In this document: positions 1-8,368 of the stretch, one piece after another | Numbering within the stretch: position 1 is the stretch's first letter | Layout of the letters: each line of letters begins with the position of its first letter | Assembly (NCBI RefSeq): GCF_902493135.1 | Contig: NZ_CABUOD010000004.1 | Coordinates: 62,001-126,000 of the forward strand | DNA length: 64,000 bases | Reading direction: 5' to 3' | Source: an uncultured Parabacteroides sp. | GTDB taxonomy: Bacteria; Bacteroidota; Bacteroidia; Bacteroidales; Tannerellaceae | Made by a program: the position numbers and the translations under genes | The notes under the pieces: model-generated | What the model was told of the DNA's origin: nothing | The model's input: the letters and a program-made list of their open reading frames with translations, nothing else | The model's database searches: none

Positions 1-660
1 CCCCATTTCCGAAAGGAGACGGGCGGCTTCACCTGCCGACGATTCATCCGTTATCTTCACGCCGGTAATCATTTCCGCTTCTGTTTCGTTCGGCGTGATC
101 AAATATAAATGACGGAGCAGATCGGCCGGTAACGGATGTGCCGGAGCCGGATTCAAAATCACTTTCTTTCCTTTTTGCCAGGCGATATCCGCAACAAAGC
201 ACACGGTCTCCATCGGGATCTCCAGCTGCATCAGGACCAAGTCGGCCTGCTCGATAGCCTCCTCCGCCTTCACCAGGTCGGACGGCAGAAGGTTGGCATT
301 CGCCCCCGAAGCGACGACAATGCAGTTTTCCGCTTTCTCGTCCACCGTGATCAAGGCTACACCGGAAGGGTTTCCGGAATCCGAAAAGACATAAGAGGTA
401 TTGATTCCCTCCTCCTCGAAAAGTTGTTGTGACTGATGACCGAAGATATCGCTTCCGGTCTTGCATATAAAAGTGACGGGACCGCCCAGACGCGCTATCG
501 CCACAGCCTGGTTCGCCCCTTTTCCTCCGGGATTCATAAAGAATGTTCCCCCCAAAATCGTTTCACCCGGACGAGGCAGATGGGCGGCTTTTATGACCAT
601 ATCGGTATTGCTGCTACCGACCACCAGGATTTGTCGCCTGGATGTTTGTGTTGTGTCCAT
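1..660 (-). CDS. rbsK: Ribokinase, N-terminal part (cut by window edge)
   Basis: PfkB-family sugar kinase that phosphorylates ribose to ribose 5-phosphate in the cytosol. Read from the ATG at 658-660 leftwards, 220 residues are present without a stop, against about 305 for the family. Visible are the N-terminal strand VVGSSNTDMV (residues 13-22), the sugar-binding GGKGAN (45-50) and NPAP (170-173). The C-terminal GAGD anion hole and catalytic Asp lie outside the window, so activity cannot be judged. A TATATTTG box lies about 45 nt upstream on the minus strand. The neighbour on the right is transcribed divergently. Other PfkB sugar kinases are possible, but the GGKGANQA segment and overall spacing fit RbsK best. 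Confidence 0.9.
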   Translation of the reverse strand, partial: MDTTQTSRRQILVVGSSNTDMVIKAAHLPRPGETILGGTFFMNPGGKGANQAVAIARLGGPVTFICKTGSDIFGHQSQQLFEEEGINTSYVFSDSGNPSGVALITVDEKAENCIVVASGANANLLPSDLVKAEEAIEQADLVLMQLEIPMETVCFVADIAWQKGKKVILNPAPAHPLPADLLRHLYLITPNETEAEMITGVKITDESSAGEAARLLSEMG

Positions 661-704
661 GTTCTATTTCGTATTAAATTATGAATCTTTACAATGAAGC
701 GTTA

Positions 705-712
705 CAAATATA
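705..712 (-). promoter_or_regulatory. Bacteroidota -7 box for ribokinase
   Basis: Minus-strand TATATTTG matches TAnnTTTG, about 45 nt before the ribokinase ATG. No clear TTTG -33 element is seen at 19-21 nt, so this is a single-box call. Confidence 0.45.
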
Positions 713-745
713 ACACGTATATCGCTTCTTTTTCCTATATAATTC

Positions 746-777
746 TTTGGAAAAGATAAACCCAAATCGTATTTTTG
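746..777 (+). promoter_or_regulatory. Bacteroidota promoter (-33/-7) upstream of the helical-repeat gene
   Basis: TTTG at 746-749 and TATTTTTG at 770-777 are separated by 20 nt, matching the TTTG / TAnnTTTG consensus. Transcription should start near 785, which excludes the earlier ATG at 747 and supports translation from the ATG at 825. Confidence 0.7.
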
Positions 778-824
778 TAACAAACATACACAGAAATATA
801 ACTTACAGACAAGCAGATAAGTTT

Positions 825-2414
825 ATGAAGCAGGCCACAAAACTCAACCAGATCATCCTATTGATCCAGTCGCTTTCCAAAGCGGAAAAACGATACATCC
901 GACTCTATACCAACCTGCAAAACGGGGATAAACATTATATGGTTTTATACGGCCTGGCCTGTGAAGGTTTCTCCGCCGAGCAGATATACGAGAAGTTTTG
1001 CAGCGAAGTGAACGAAAAAAGCTTTGAGATGGCAGCCAAACATCTTTACCGGGTATTGTTGGATTGCCTCGTCCAATTGAAAGAGAAACAGGACATACAG
1101 ACGACGATTTTCAATTATATCACAAAAGCCGGTATCCTTTTCGAACGGGAACTTTTCGACAATGCGTTTGCCGAATTGGAAAAAGCAAAGAAGCTGGCCG
1201 CTACATACGAAAACGATCCGCTCCTCCTCCTGATCTACCGTACGGAATTGAAATATCTGAGCACGCTCGGTTTCGAAGGCATCAGCGAGAAAGAATTGGT
1301 CGGTAAGCAGATGCAGATCAACGACGTGATGAAATATGCCCGCAACACAAACCTCCATCTACAACTATACGATATCCTGAAATACCGTATCACCTATAAA
1401 GGGTACGCCCGTTCGAACAAACAGAAAGATAACCTGAACGATCTTGTTTTAAGCGAACTGAACTTGATTGCCAACCATTCCTACCAGGGATTCGAGGCAC
1501 GCAAACTTCACCTGTTGTTCCAGGCAACCTACTACCTGAATACCGGAAACTATAAATCGGCGATCCGCTTCTATCAGGAACTGATCGAGCTTTTCGAAGC
1601 GAACCGCCATCTGATCCTCAATCCGCCTATCTACTACCTGAGCGCCATAGAGGGAGTATTGAACAGCCTCCATGTTGCCGGATTATACCGGGAAATGCCT
1701 TTCTTCCTATCCAAACTAAAAGAGATCGGCACGGGTAACTACCCGACAGAGTTCCTGATGGAAGTGCAAGCCCGCGGCTACCTGTACGAACTTTCGGGAT
1801 TGCTCAACACCGGACAATTCGATGCGGCAGCGCATCTTGCCGAAACCTATACCGATTTTTTATCAAAGAAAGCAGTCATGACCGGACCGGAAACCCGGCT
1901 AAAACTGGCCCTCTCTTCTTCCATCCTTTATCTTTGCCTGGGAGAACCGGCAAAAGCCCGCAAGAGTATGAAAAAGATACTCGGCTCCGACAAGTCCTTC
2001 CACACATTACCGTCCTACAAAACAGCCCGCCTCATCAACCTCCTTATCCAGGCGGAACTGGGAGACTATGACTTTTTCGCAAATGAAATAAGCTCCATCA
2101 AGCGGACGATCGGCTACGAGAAGCAGGTGTATATCACCGAAAAACTACTTTTCCGCTTCCTTATGGCCCACCCCTTGCCCATCTATAGAAAAGACCGGGA
2201 AAAGTTGTGGTCACAATACCAAAAAGATATAACGCGTATCCGGCAGGACAAATATGAAAAACAACTTCTCAAAACTTTTGATTTCACAGCCTGGATCGAA
2301 AGCAAACTAACAAATATCCCCCTCCGGGAGATTTTGTCGGAAACAAAAAAGGGAAACACCAACAGGAATTTCGCAGACGACGCAGACCAACCCGTATATC
2401 AGCAGAAACTGTAA
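825..2414 (+). CDS. Conserved Bacteroidales helical-repeat protein, function unknown
   Basis: 529 residues from the ATG at 825 (MKQATKLNQ). An upstream in-frame ATG at 747 lies inside the promoter and is rejected. No signal peptide or membrane segment is visible. The protein is almost wholly helical, with TPR-like helix pairs (for example NTGNYKSAIRFYQELIELF around residues 245-265) and an N-terminal LSKAEKRYIRLY segment that I recall from uncharacterised Bacteroidota proteins. A cytoplasmic scaffold or regulator is possible, but nothing in the sequence fixes a function. It is probably monocistronic: about 120 nt separate it from the next start. Confidence 0.75.
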   Translation: MKQATKLNQIILLIQSLSKAEKRYIRLYTNLQNGDKHYMVLYGLACEGFSAEQIYEKFCSEVNEKSFEMAAKHLYRVLLDCLVQLKEKQDIQTTIFNYITKAGILFERELFDNAFAELEKAKKLAATYENDPLLLLIYRTELKYLSTLGFEGISEKELVGKQMQINDVMKYARNTNLHLQLYDILKYRITYKGYARSNKQKDNLNDLVLSELNLIANHSYQGFEARKLHLLFQATYYLNTGNYKSAIRFYQELIELFEANRHLILNPPIYYLSAIEGVLNSLHVAGLYREMPFFLSKLKEIGTGNYPTEFLMEVQARGYLYELSGLLNTGQFDAAAHLAETYTDFLSKKAVMTGPETRLKLALSSSILYLCLGEPAKARKSMKKILGSDKSFHTLPSYKTARLINLLIQAELGDYDFFANEISSIKRTIGYEKQVYITEKLLFRFLMAHPLPIYRKDREKLWSQYQKDITRIRQDKYEKQLLKTFDFTAWIESKLTNIPLREILSETKKGNTNRNFADDADQPVYQQKL

Positions 2415-2533
2415 TCCTGGGCATAATATCGGTAATTTATCTACAAAGAAAAAAAGAATACATGCCGACCTTTGCAAAAGTTCAATGCAACAGATTCAAT
2501 AAACATTTTGATAAATTACGAATAGCTGAAAAT

Positions 2534-3094
2534 ATGGAATTAAAAACATTTTTGGAACATGTGAAGGAGCGCAAGCCGCTCGACACGAAAGAGATTTATA
2601 GTTTCATGGATCTTATGAGCGATGAAGCGAGACGTATTACTTTCGAACTGAACAGTGTGTACCATACTCCCGATGAAGTGCGCGAATTACTGTCACGGCT
2701 TTTCGGGAAACCTGTCGATCCTTCATTTCGGGTGTTTCCTCCGTTTTATACGGATTTCGGAAAAAACATCACGATCGGGAAGAATGTGTTCATCAACGCT
2801 TGTTGCCATTTCCAAGATCATGGAGGCGTGACGCTCGGCGATGATTGCCTGATAGGCCACAATGTGGTGTTCGCCACCCTCAACCACGAAATCGCTCCCG
2901 AAAAGCGTACCTCCATGCAGCCCGCCCCCATTGTACTGGGCAAGAATGTATGGGTAGGTTCCAGCTCCACCATCCTGCAAGGGGTGACGATCGGTGACAA
3001 TGCCATCATTGCAGCAGGTTCGATAGTAAAAACAAATGTACCGGCCAATACCATTGTTGGTGGCGTACCGGCCAAATTAATACGGGAGATATGA
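2534..3094 (+). CDS. Sugar O-acetyltransferase, MAT/LbH hexapeptide family
   Basis: 186 residues from the ATG at 2534 (MELKTFLEHV). A 5' in-frame ATG at 2462 is rejected because a -7-like GACCTTTG (2467-2474) lies there. The N-terminal helical region (about 1-60) is followed by a left-handed beta-helix of hexapeptide repeats (IGKNVF, LGDDCLIG, LGKNVWVG, IGDNAIIA) and the C-terminal GGVPAKLIRE typical of maltose and galactoside acetyltransferases. The catalytic His is probably H118 in TLNHEI. It would transfer acetyl from acetyl-CoA to a sugar or similar hydroxyl; the substrate is not predictable. First gene of a four-gene operon; its stop overlaps the next start (ATGA). Confidence 0.85.
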   Translation: MELKTFLEHVKERKPLDTKEIYSFMDLMSDEARRITFELNSVYHTPDEVRELLSRLFGKPVDPSFRVFPPFYTDFGKNITIGKNVFINACCHFQDHGGVTLGDDCLIGHNVVFATLNHEIAPEKRTSMQPAPIVLGKNVWVGSSSTILQGVTIGDNAIIAAGSIVKTNVPANTIVGGVPAKLIREI

Positions 3095-4170
3095 AAAGAA
3101 TAATCACATTGGCTTTGTTGATGGCAGGAGTCACGACAATAGAGGCAGGAAACAGGATAGTTGAAAAAGATATAATCCAAACTGGTAAAAAGAATATAGA
3201 AATGGAAGATTCAGAATTGACGAAAGAATGGGATAAGATTTTCCCGAAGAGTGATAAAGTGAATCACAGCAAGGTAACGTTTCGCAACCGCTACGGCATC
3301 ACACTTGCCGCCGATATGTACATACCGAAGAATGCGAACGGGAAAATGGCGGCTATCGCAGTATCCGGCCCTTTCGGAGCCGTGAAAGAACAGGCGTCTG
3401 GCCTTTACGCACAGACTATGGCCGAACGCGGATTCCTAACCATTGCCTTCGACCCTTCATATACCGGAGAGAGTAGCGGAACGCCTCGTTATGTCGCCTC
3501 TCCCGATATCAACACCGAAGATTTTTGTGCAGCAGTGGATTTCCTCTCTACCCGCAATGATGTCGATCCCGAACGCATCGGTATCATCGGCATTTGCGGA
3601 TGGGGCGGCATGGCGATCAACGCTGCTGCAATCGACACCCGTATCAAGGCCACGGTCACTTCGACGATGTACGACATGAGCCGGGTAAACGCAAACGGCT
3701 ATTTCGACTCCATGAATGCCGACCAGCGCTATGAACTTCGCCGCCAGCTCAACGAACAACGTACGGTAGACGCAAAGAACGGCTCATACGCGCTCGCCGG
3801 AGGAGTGGTCGACCCACTGCCCGACGATGTCCCCTGGTTCGTAAAAGACTATCACAACTATTACAAGACCAGCCGCGGCTATCACAAGCGGTCACTCAAC
3901 TCCAACGGAGGATGGAACAAGACATCGGCTCTTTCGTTCATCAACATGCCTTTGCTCTCCTATAGCGACGAAATCCGCAGCGCCGTACTCGTGATGCACG
4001 GCGAGAAAGCACACTCCCGCTATTTCAGCGAAGACGCATTCAAGAAACTGACGGGTGACAACAAAGAGTTGCTGATCATCCCCGACGCCAGCCATGTCGA
4101 CCTATACGACAACCTGTCGGTAATTCCGTTCGACAAAATCGAACATTTTTTCCATGAATATTTGAAATAA
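3091..4170 (+). CDS. Secreted alpha/beta hydrolase, dienelactone-hydrolase/YcjY-like
   Basis: 359 residues with an N-terminal hydrophobic stretch (about 3-19, ending TIEAG) that looks like a signal peptide, so periplasmic action is likely. The nucleophile elbow is GICGWGG with Cys169 in place of Ser, as in dienelactone-hydrolase-type enzymes. The HGEKAHSRYF and DASHVDLYD segments near the C-terminus would supply the Asp and His. Members of this group have esterase or unassigned hydrolase activity; the substrate is unknown. The ATG overlaps the stop of the acetyltransferase by 4 nt, and the DUF3737 gene follows after 6 nt, so the genes are translationally and transcriptionally linked. Confidence 0.8.
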   Translation: MKRIITLALLMAGVTTIEAGNRIVEKDIIQTGKKNIEMEDSELTKEWDKIFPKSDKVNHSKVTFRNRYGITLAADMYIPKNANGKMAAIAVSGPFGAVKEQASGLYAQTMAERGFLTIAFDPSYTGESSGTPRYVASPDINTEDFCAAVDFLSTRNDVDPERIGIIGICGWGGMAINAAAIDTRIKATVTSTMYDMSRVNANGYFDSMNADQRYELRRQLNEQRTVDAKNGSYALAGGVVDPLPDDVPWFVKDYHNYYKTSRGYHKRSLNSNGGWNKTSALSFINMPLLSYSDEIRSAVLVMHGEKAHSRYFSEDAFKKLTGDNKELLIIPDASHVDLYDNLSVIPFDKIEHFFHEYLK

Positions 4171-4176
4171 CAAAAT

Positions 4177-5043
4177 ATGCAACAGATTAAACATACCGAA
4201 TTCGGTGGCGAACGTCCTTTGTTCGCCACCCATGACCTCCAATTGAATGACGTGACGATCCACGCCGGAGAGTCCGCATTGAAAGAGTGCACTAACATTA
4301 TAGCAGTCGATTGCCGCTTCGAGGGAAAATACCCGTTTTGGCATGTAGACGGCTTCGCAGTCAGGAACTGTCTCTTTACCGAAGGAGCACGTGCAGCATT
4401 GTGGTATTCGAAAAATCTCGTGATGACCGGAACTAAAGTGGAAGCCCCGAAGATGTTCCGCGAAATGGACGGTATCCGGTTGGAAAACGTCCAGATCCCC
4501 AATGCACAGGAAACCCTCTGGCACTGTCGTAACGTGGAAATCAAGAACGTGCAGGTCGACAAAGCCGACTACCTGTTCATGCACAGCGAGAATATCCGTA
4601 TCGAGAATTATTCACAGAACGGTAATTACTCGTTCCAATACTGCAAGAACGTCGAAATACGGAACGCCATCATCCACTCGAAAGACGCTTTCTGGAACAC
4701 CGAGAACGTAACAGTCTACGATTCAGAACTCAACGGCGAATACTTAGGCTGGCATTCCAAAAACCTGCGCTTGGTGAATTGTAAGATTTCAGGTACGCAA
4801 CCGCTCTGCTACGCCCACAACCTGGTGATGGAAAACTGTACGATGGCAGACGACTGCGACCTCGCTTTCGAATGCAGTTCCGTGCAAGCCACCATCAACA
4901 GCCCGATACGCAGCGTGAAAAATCCGTGCACCGGATGCATCACGGCCGAAAGTTACGATGAGATCATCATCGATAACAACATCAAGGCTCCTGCTGATTG
5001 CAAACTAAAGTTATGGAACCGCCGTTCCTGCTTTTCCGCTTGA
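4177..5043 (+). CDS. DUF3737 family protein (right-handed beta-helix)
   Basis: 288 residues built of repeated about 20-residue rungs (WHCRNVEIKNVQ, MHSENIRIENYS, QYCKNVEIRNAI, WNTENVTVYDSE, WHSKNLRLVNCK). This is the pattern of a right-handed beta-helix and of DUF3737 proteins. No signal peptide is visible, so it is probably cytoplasmic. The molecular function of the family is unknown. In other genomes, as I recall, it is often next to PatB/MalY-type aminotransferases and small hydrolases, and that is the case here (6 nt after the hydrolase, 3 nt before the aminotransferase). Confidence 0.85.
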   Translation: MQQIKHTEFGGERPLFATHDLQLNDVTIHAGESALKECTNIIAVDCRFEGKYPFWHVDGFAVRNCLFTEGARAALWYSKNLVMTGTKVEAPKMFREMDGIRLENVQIPNAQETLWHCRNVEIKNVQVDKADYLFMHSENIRIENYSQNGNYSFQYCKNVEIRNAIIHSKDAFWNTENVTVYDSELNGEYLGWHSKNLRLVNCKISGTQPLCYAHNLVMENCTMADDCDLAFECSSVQATINSPIRSVKNPCTGCITAESYDEIIIDNNIKAPADCKLKLWNRRSCFSA

Positions 5044-5046
5044 AAC

Positions 5047-6285
5047 ATGAGGTACGACATGGAATACGATTTTGATAAAATAATTCCGCGTCACGGCACG
5101 AACTCCTACAAATGGGACAGCGCCACAAATACCGATGTATTGCCGATGTGGGTAGCCGATATGGATTTCCAAACGGCTCCCGCCATCGTCAAAGCCTTGC
5201 AACGACGCGTTTCGCACGGTATTTTCGGCTATACCCGCGTGTCGGATTCATATTACAAAGCAGTGGCAAACTGGTTCGGACGCCGGCACGGCTGGACGAT
5301 ACAAAAAGACTGGATCATCTATACATCCGGTGTTGTGCCGGCCATTTCTGCCATCATCAAGGCTTTGACTGAGCCCGGCGACAATGTGCTGGTCCAGACA
5401 CCCGTCTATAACTGTTTCTTCTCATCCATCCGCAACAACGGTTGCCAATGCATCAGCAACCCACTGATTCGCCTCGGCGATACATTCGTTATCGACTACG
5501 AAGATCTGGAAATAAAAGCAGCCGATCCGAAGGCTAAAATCCTACTGTTGTGTAACCCTCACAATCCCGCCGGAAGAGTATGGACCCGCGACGAATTGTT
5601 GCAGATCGGAGATATCTGCCTCCGCAACGGTGTAATGGTGATCTCGGATGAAATCCACTGCGAACTAACATATCCGGGGCACAACTACACACCGTTCGCC
5701 TCTCTGTCAGAACAATTCCTGCAAAATTCCGTCACCTGCCTGTCCCCCAGCAAAGCGTTCAACATTGCCGGATTACAAATTGCCAACATCATTTCGGCAA
5801 GCGAAAGCATCCGCCGGAAAATAGACAAGGCGATTAACATCAACGAGGTGTGCGATGTCAACCCTTTCGGTGTCGAAGCTACGATAGCCGCCTACAATGA
5901 AGGAGAAGAATGGTTGGATGCGCTCACGGAATACTTGGAATCGAACTACCGGTGCATGAAAGACTTTTGCCGGAAATATCTGCCGGATTTCCCGATCACT
6001 ACACTGGAAGGCACTTATCTGGTTTGGATGGACTGCTCGATGCTTCACATAACGTCGGAAAAATTGGAACAGCTATTAGTGGAAAAAGCCCAACTGTGGC
6101 TGAACGCCGGAACCATGTACGGCGTGGAAGGAGAAAGTTTTATGCGCTGGAACATTGCCTGTCCCCGCTCCATTTTGATAAAAGGGTTAAAGCGGTTCAG
6201 GGATTTTATTCAAAATATACCACATAATGGGGGTACATCATGCATTGCGGCAAACGACCGGATGCCGAATCCATGTATAAAATAG
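5047..6285 (+). CDS. patB: PatB/MalY-type PLP-dependent C-S lyase (cystathionine beta-lyase family)
   Basis: 412 residues, fold-type I aminotransferase of the MalY/PatB group, which cleaves C-S bonds of cystathionine-like substrates and releases a thiol, pyruvate and ammonia in the cytosol. Visible are VLPMWVADMDF near the N-terminus, CNPHNPAGRVW, SDEIHCEL and the PLP lysine in SPSKAFN (K236, codon 5752-5754). The C-terminal RWNIACPRSILIKGLKRF is typical. The last about 22 residues after RFRDFIQ look unrelated to the family and are read from sequence that belongs to the adjoining propeller remnant, so the original stop may have been lost. Last intact gene of the operon begun at 2534. Confidence 0.9.
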   Translation: MRYDMEYDFDKIIPRHGTNSYKWDSATNTDVLPMWVADMDFQTAPAIVKALQRRVSHGIFGYTRVSDSYYKAVANWFGRRHGWTIQKDWIIYTSGVVPAISAIIKALTEPGDNVLVQTPVYNCFFSSIRNNGCQCISNPLIRLGDTFVIDYEDLEIKAADPKAKILLLCNPHNPAGRVWTRDELLQIGDICLRNGVMVISDEIHCELTYPGHNYTPFASLSEQFLQNSVTCLSPSKAFNIAGLQIANIISASESIRRKIDKAININEVCDVNPFGVEATIAAYNEGEEWLDALTEYLESNYRCMKDFCRKYLPDFPITTLEGTYLVWMDCSMLHITSEKLEQLLVEKAQLWLNAGTMYGVEGESFMRWNIACPRSILIKGLKRFRDFIQNIPHNGGTSCIAANDRMPNPCIK

Positions 6286-6717
6286 GGAAAAACTCCGACT
6301 ATTTCAAATATATCTTTGCATTCGATTTATTGGAGACAAAAGATTATCTCTATATAGATGTGGGAAAAGACTTGTCGGCTTTCCTGTTACGCGTAGACAA
6401 ACAAAGCGGTGATATCCTGTCGCTCGAACTGGAAGGAGAAATTGTAGAAGGATTTATGACTAAATACCGGAAAGTCGACGTCCCCCCACTTTACCAACGA
6501 CCTGTGCGGCGGCCTTCCCTTCTACCCCACCAGCACGACAGACCGGCAATGGATCTGCGCCTATAACGCATTCGACCTGCTGGAACAGGTTGATATAGAT
6601 GAACTGAAGCAATCTGAAGTTCTTCTCCCTGAAAAGCGAAACCAACTGGTCAGAATACTGGAAAATCTGAAAGAGGATGACAATCCGGTTATCATGGTGG
6701 CGACGCTCAAACACTAA
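6240..6717 (+). pseudogene. Truncated, frameshifted remnant of a 6-bladed beta-propeller (DUF5128-like) protein
   Basis: From about 6240 one frame reads MYKIGKNSDYFKYIF...; after the C6 run at 6482-6487 the similarity continues in the next frame (TNDLCGGLPFYP ... EDDNPVIMVATLKH, stop 6715-6717). Reading with five C instead of six joins them as VDVPHFTNDL. The joined about 150 residues resemble only the C-terminal blade and tail of Bacteroidales 6-bladed propeller lipoproteins (GGLPF.P and a DNPVIM-type ending; family assignment from memory). The N-terminal about two thirds, signal peptide and promoter are absent, and the 5' end overlaps the patB tail. A sequencing error could explain the frameshift but not the truncation. 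Confidence 0.65.
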
Positions 6718-6737
6718 TTAAGCCATAAAAAGCTCGA

Positions 6738-7049
6738 TTAAGGCTTATGCTCCGGATAAGTCCGCTTGGGATTTTTAGGAAACCAGCCTTTCAGTACACG
6801 TTCTTCCTGCTCGAAAACTTCCTTTATCGTCCAGAAAGAGGAGAAAGCGAATACTCCGCATATAGCCGAAACAAAAACACTTTCAATCAGCAGAGAAGCG
6901 ACCGTTCCCACTATTCCTAAAACGAGGAAGATCCACCAGCATTTCGTACCCCAATAATATTCTGCTTTTACTACGACCGGATGAAAGAGCCCGATAATCA
7001 GAAAGGTCGCAATGCCTATTAACAGTCCATCAAAGTTAATCAATTCCAT
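6738..7049 (-). CDS. DUF4491 family small membrane protein
   Basis: 103 residues with three hydrophobic segments (about 9-30, 38-58 and 60-80) and the family signature GLFHPVVVKAEYYWGTKCWW, ending in EQEERVLKGWFPKNPKR. It is an inner-membrane protein of unknown role found mainly in Bacteroidota and Firmicutes. It stands alone on the minus strand: SecG to the right has its own terminator between them, and the propeller remnant converges on it from the left. Confidence 0.85.
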   Translation of the reverse strand: MELINFDGLLIGIATFLIIGLFHPVVVKAEYYWGTKCWWIFLVLGIVGTVASLLIESVFVSAICGVFAFSSFWTIKEVFEQEERVLKGWFPKNPKRTYPEHKP

Positions 7050-7089
7050 ATTTATTTACAATTTAAGACAGGCATTTTGCCTATTGAGA

Positions 7090-7097
7090 CAAAGATA
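7090..7097 (-). promoter_or_regulatory. -7 box for the DUF4491 gene
   Basis: Minus-strand TATCTTTG matches TAnnTTTG, 40 nt before the DUF4491 ATG. No convincing -33 element. Confidence 0.4.
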
Positions 7098-7164
7098 CGA
7101 AGAAATATGTATCGCCCATGATAAAATATATCTATCCACTTATTGATAATTCTATCAAATAAAA

Positions 7165-7198
7165 CAAAAAAGAGGCATCCTTGTTGCAGAATGCCTCT
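7165..7198 (-). terminator. Intrinsic terminator after secG
   Basis: On the minus strand AGAGGCAT pairs with ATGCCTCT around an 11-12-nt loop and is followed by TTTTTTG. It lies 27 nt beyond the secG stop and closes the operon that starts at 10072. Confidence 0.8.
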
Positions 7199-7224
7199 CC
7201 ATTATATCGAGAATCCGTTTCCGA

Positions 7225-7593
7225 TTAGTTAGCCGGAGCTTCTTCTTCAGAAGAAACAGGAGCTGTTGCAGGCTGCTGGGCAGTGCCAAAGTCTGGAGCA
7301 ACCGTATTCGGATCGATTGTTACAGCATTATTTATCTGTTCTTTGATTTCAGACTGAGTCGTGTGCTGAGCTCTCGGAATAAAAGCAGTAATGACAATAC
7401 TTAAAACAACAACAGTACCGGCAAGGGTCCAAGTTGCTTTTTCAAGAAAGTCTGTGGTTTTGCGTACCCCCATAATTTGGTTGGAAGAAGAGAATCCTGA
7501 AGCCAGACCTCCACCTTTCGAGTTCTGAATCAATACAATCAAGATCAATAGTATAGATGCGATCAGGATTAAGATAGAAATAAATACGTACAT
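7225..7593 (-). CDS. secG: Preprotein translocase subunit SecG
   Basis: 122 residues with two transmembrane helices (about 3-22 and 51-71) and the conserved cytoplasmic loop IVLIQNSKGGGLASGF between them. It is the accessory subunit of the SecYEG channel and assists SecA-driven export; secA itself is at 34241. The C-terminal tail rich in Ala, Pro, Thr and Glu is usual for Bacteroidota SecG. It is the last gene of the operon with the repeat protein (7-nt gap), lptE and the sigma-54 activator. Confidence 0.92.
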   Translation of the reverse strand: MYVFISILILIASILLILIVLIQNSKGGGLASGFSSSNQIMGVRKTTDFLEKATWTLAGTVVVLSIVITAFIPRAQHTTQSEIKEQINNAVTIDPNTVAPDFGTAQQPATAPVSSEEEAPAN

Positions 7594-7600
7594 CTTTGTT

Positions 7601-8365
7601 TTATTTTTTAGTGTTAATAATCAACTTTTCCAGAAATCTGATTTGGTCTGCAAAGTAAACATTTTTTTCTGGATATTTCAAGTTTAAGTTTTTAATTATT
7701 TGCAATGCCTTCTCATATCGCTTTTGTTTTACATAAATATGAGCCAATGTTTCCGTAAAATAGGAATCATCCAGCGGTTTCTGCTGGCTTTCCTCCAACT
7801 CCGCCAGATTCCGGGGAGCAGCTGCTCCGGTAGTCGTTTCCATATCCAAGTTCAGACCACTTCCGGGAACCCTCTGCTCTTCGTTTTTGATAAAAGAATC
7901 AATCAGATCGTGGTGCTGAAAACGGACTTCCTCTTCTTTTTCCTCTGCCTGCCCATTTTCCTTTGTCAGTGACCAATAGATGTAATCCGACGAAACGGAC
8001 GGCTGGAACAGAAGAGACGCATCCGCCTTCGGTTCTTCCTCCTCGCGATTGGACAGGAAAGCATCGATCAGTGAAAAAGCATCTTCACGGGCTGGATTTT
8101 CCTCTTTCTCAGGCTGGAGCTGCAAACCGAACCGTTCACCTTCTATCAGTGTGAACAACTTCCTACGGTCAGGGACATAGATCGCCATCTTCTTTAATTC
8201 TGCGCCAAAACGTATATCGTTCAAGACTGCCAGGTTCTTCAGGTAAAGCATCCTGGCAATCTGGAAATACGGGAATTCATCGACGATCTGCTTTAACTGC
8301 GGAAGTGTTTCCTCAGTCAGCAGGGCCGGGTTCTCCATCAGTCGATATAAATCAGCAGCTTTCAT
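7601..8365 (-). CDS. TPR-like protein between lptE and secG, function unknown
   Basis: 254 residues. The N-terminal half is helical (ALLTEETLPQLKQIVDEFPYF, YLKNLAVLNDIRF), the middle is acidic (Glu-rich, about 95-150), and the C-terminus carries one recognisable TPR (ETLAHIYVKQKRYEKALQII, about 205-225). No signal peptide, so probably cytoplasmic. The gene sits 3 nt after lptE and 7 nt before secG, a neighbourhood I recall as conserved in Bacteroidales, suggesting a role tied to envelope export, but no catalytic feature is visible. Confidence 0.75.
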   Translation of the reverse strand: MKAADLYRLMENPALLTEETLPQLKQIVDEFPYFQIARMLYLKNLAVLNDIRFGAELKKMAIYVPDRRKLFTLIEGERFGLQLQPEKEENPAREDAFSLIDAFLSNREEEEPKADASLLFQPSVSSDYIYWSLTKENGQAEEKEEEVRFQHHDLIDSFIKNEEQRVPGSGLNLDMETTTGAAAPRNLAELEESQQKPLDDSYFTETLAHIYVKQKRYEKALQIIKNLNLKYPEKNVYFADQIRFLEKLIINTKK

Positions 8366-8368
8366 TTT

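Noticed and set aside
747..824. Upstream start for the helical-repeat protein (26 extra residues)
   Set aside because: The extra codons lie on top of a good -33/-7 promoter, so they are not expected to be transcribed.
6718..6737. Possible terminator TAAGCC ... GGCTTA between the propeller remnant and DUF4491
   Set aside because: Stem of only 6 bp with a long loop and no adjacent T run.
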